NCBI RefSeq assembly: GCF_900177645.1
Contig: NZ_FXAO01000004.1
Coordinates: 219,453-283,452, forward strand
DNA from: Arenibacter troitsensis
Lineage (GTDB): Bacteria > Bacteroidota > Bacteroidia > Flavobacteriales > Flavobacteriaceae
Length of the DNA stretch: 64,000 nucleotides
Reading direction: 5' to 3'
Positions 62,613-64,000 of the stretch are shown in pieces. How positions within the stretch are numbered: position 1 is the stretch's first letter; each line of letters opens with the position of its first letter. The notes beneath the pieces were generated by a model that made no database searches, had not been told where the DNA came from, and worked only from the letters and a program-made list of their open reading frames with translations. Made by a program: the position numbers and the translations under genes.

Positions 62613-63470
62613 CTAGGACAACTGTTTATTTGTCCTTTCTATGGCTTGCGCATTTTTCCAGTCTATCCACTCCTGGCCCTTTAATTTTCGCATAATATTG
62701 TCGTAATAACGCATGACCAATACATTGTAGAAGGCCCGCCCCAAGTTCACCGGATTTCTTGCAATTGCCCTTAAACTCATAGAAAAACCGGGGGTAATAT
62801 ATTTCATATAGTGCCAATACCCTTCGGGCATATACAAGACCTCCCCATGTTCCAAATGGGTTTTAAACCCGGATGCATTTCTTAATGCAGGCCATTTTTC
62901 ATAATCGGGATTGGAAAAATCTATGCTTTCATGGGTTATTAACGAATGCGGCACCTTATATAGGTATTTATTTTCAGATTGTGCAAAAAGGATGATCTCT
63001 TTTTTTCCCGCAAAATGAAAATGAAAAATGTTGGCCAGATCAATGTCATAATGCATAAAGGTATGGGAATTGGTCCCTCCAAAAAAAAGCATTGGCAGGC
63101 CTTTCATTAAATTAAGGCCAAAATCTGGAAACGTATAATCCTTTTGAAGCTCCGGAACCTCCTTAAGAATATTCCATAGAAAAATACGGTATTTGGTAGG
63201 CTCACTTTGCAAAAGATCCAAATAATCGGACATTTTCATAGTGGCATGGGGCTCGTTAAACCCGTCTTTATGATGTACGGGACGATCGTCATATAGCGGA
63301 ACTGTCTTGTTACCAGCCACCTGCCTCATATATTCAAAACTCCATTTGGAATAAGCCGGCCATTCCTCAATACACTTTTCTATGACCACTGGTCTCTGTG
63401 GCCTAAAATAGTTGTTGAGAAACTCTTCTTTGGTAATATTGGCTACCCTAGGAATCTCCTTTAAGTTCAA
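62613..63470 (-). CDS. Cupin-like JmjC-type dioxygenase family protein
   Basis: The 285-residue protein is a cupin_8-type (JmjC-like) enzyme. Its iron ligands are visible as His140-Tyr-Asp142 (MHYDID) and a distal His220 (PEGYWHYMKY). An N-terminal RPVVIEKCIEEWPAY region is typical. Such enzymes hydroxylate proteins or RNA using Fe(II) and 2-oxoglutarate. It is probably cytoplasmic. The substrate is unknown. Confidence 0.87.
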   Translation of the reverse strand: MNLKEIPRVANITKEEFLNNYFRPQRPVVIEKCIEEWPAYSKWSFEYMRQVAGNKTVPLYDDRPVHHKDGFNEPHATMKMSDYLDLLQSEPTKYRIFLWNILKEVPELQKDYTFPDFGLNLMKGLPMLFFGGTNSHTFMHYDIDLANIFHFHFAGKKEIILFAQSENKYLYKVPHSLITHESIDFSNPDYEKWPALRNASGFKTHLEHGEVLYMPEGYWHYMKYITPGFSMSLRAIARNPVNLGRAFYNVLVMRYYDNIMRKLKGQEWIDWKNAQAIERTNKQLS

Positions 63471-63546
63471 TCTAATCTGGTTGTTAAAGCTAACAAAGTT
63501 AAAAAACCTAAAATAATTATCTTAAAAATATAATCCAATATTAGGA

Positions 63547-64000
63547 TTACTCAGTAAGATTGGCCTTCTTTTTAGCGGCTTCGTTCCTATCTATGGTATG
63601 TCCCGGCCTGGTCCATTTCGGCTTTTCGCCCTTGCCCTGGTATTGGGAGTCTTCCGCTTCCACTGTTTTTGGCTGGGAAACCTTGGTAAAGGGCTTTTGC
63701 GGGTTTAGCCCCAAAAGCTTAAACATAGCCATATCCTCGTTAACGTCAGGATTAGGGGTAGTCAACAATTTGTCCCCTGCAAAAATAGAGTTGGCACCTG
63801 CAAAGAAACACATGGCCTGACCTTCCCTACTCATTTGTGTACGCCCGGCCGACAACCGAACCTGGGTTTCGGGCATTACAATACGGGTAGTGGCCACCAT
63901 ACGCACCATATCCCATATTGGAATAGGTGGCAAATCGGCCATAGGAGTACCCTCAACAGCTACGAGGGCATTAATAGGCACGGATTCCGGTTGTGGGTCC
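63547..64000 (-). CDS. bioB: Biotin synthase BioB, N-terminus cut by window edge
   Basis: The frame enters from the right edge and ends at 63547. The visible part shows the BioB C-terminal signatures [29 protein letters not shown], and [17 protein letters not shown]. The radical-SAM CxxxCxxC region lies outside the window. A C-terminal basic extension (about 40 residues, [17 protein letters not shown]) follows the core. It inserts sulfur into dethiobiotin to make biotin. Confidence 0.95.
   Translation of the reverse strand, partial: DPQPESVPINALVAVEGTPMADLPPIPIWDMVRMVATTRIVMPETQVRLSAGRTQMSREGQAMCFFAGANSIFAGDKLLTTPNPDVNEDMAMFKLLGLNPQKPFTKVSQPKTVEAEDSQYQGKGEKPKWTRPGHTIDRNEAAKKKANLTE

Overview
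The window is chromosomal DNA from a member of the Flavobacteriaceae (Bacteroidota), probably marine. The evidence is a low-GC genome, gliding/type IX-associated gldD and gldE, a TonB-dependent receptor, family-typical DUFs (DUF4301, DUF4199, DUF3127, DUF1080), promoters of the TAnnTTTG type and few Shine-Dalgarno sequences. I cannot fix the genus. I see no rRNA, tRNA, CRISPR array, insertion sequence or prophage. Both window edges cut genes: a thioredoxin-like protein on the left and bioB on the right.

Layout. 1-1.7 kb: thioredoxin-like and YitT-type proteins. 1.9-6.5 kb: an arsenosugar-type cluster on the + strand (rhodanese, DUF2064 transferase, purine nucleoside phosphorylase, ArsM-like methyltransferase, DUF547 protein, TIGR04283-type glycosyltransferase) with no radical-SAM arsS gene. 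6.5-10.6 kb: amidase, GH113-like hydrolase, trmB, LysE-family exporter and an alkyltransferase-like protein. 10.7-13.7 kb: iron-sulfur and redox genes (Mrp, NifU-like, ferredoxin-NADP reductase, ferredoxin). 13.8-17.4 kb: ABC exporter, SGNH lipoprotein, secreted protein. 17.5-20.6 kb: aldehyde dehydrogenase with DUF779 and a divergent AraC regulator, with a 21-bp-spaced direct repeat between them.

20.6-25.2 kb: a four-gene operon (GntP-type permease, RidA, D-threonine-aldolase-like enzyme, M19 dipeptidase), probably for D-amino-acid catabolism, bracketed by two 162-bp direct repeats that are about 90% identical. 25.4-32.8 kb: housekeeping and signalling genes (slipin, tag, aat, DUF3127 with an SSB-like tail, flavin reductase, histidine kinase, HIT, greA, Rieske-like lipoprotein). 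32.8-37.4 kb: a 3-keto-sugar type locus (two Gfo/Idh/MocA oxidoreductases, DUF1080, DUF6807). 37.5-39.9 kb: a TonB-dependent receptor behind a TPP riboswitch, so probably a thiamine importer. 40.0-45.7 kb: a hybrid histidine kinase, an NtrC-type regulator and three tandem PepSY-like secreted proteins, each with its own terminator. 45.9-48.6 kb: pnuC, an NadR-like kinase and DUF4301 in overlapping frames. 49-53.8 kb: phosphopantetheinyl transferase, ahcY, SDR reductase, rpmA, rplU and DUF4199. 54.2-60.3 kb: gldD, gldE, ssb, mutY, HU, a 29-residue basic protein and an RNase G-type enzyme. 60.3-64 kb: DUF1080 protein, recX, beta-barrel protein, JmjC-like cupin and bioB.

Most of the window is ordinary core genome. 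The parts most worth a second look are the arsS-less arsenosugar-type cluster, the repeat-bracketed D-amino-acid operon, the two-component system with its PepSY-like array, the DUF3127 protein with a DDLPF tail, and the riboswitch-controlled receptor.
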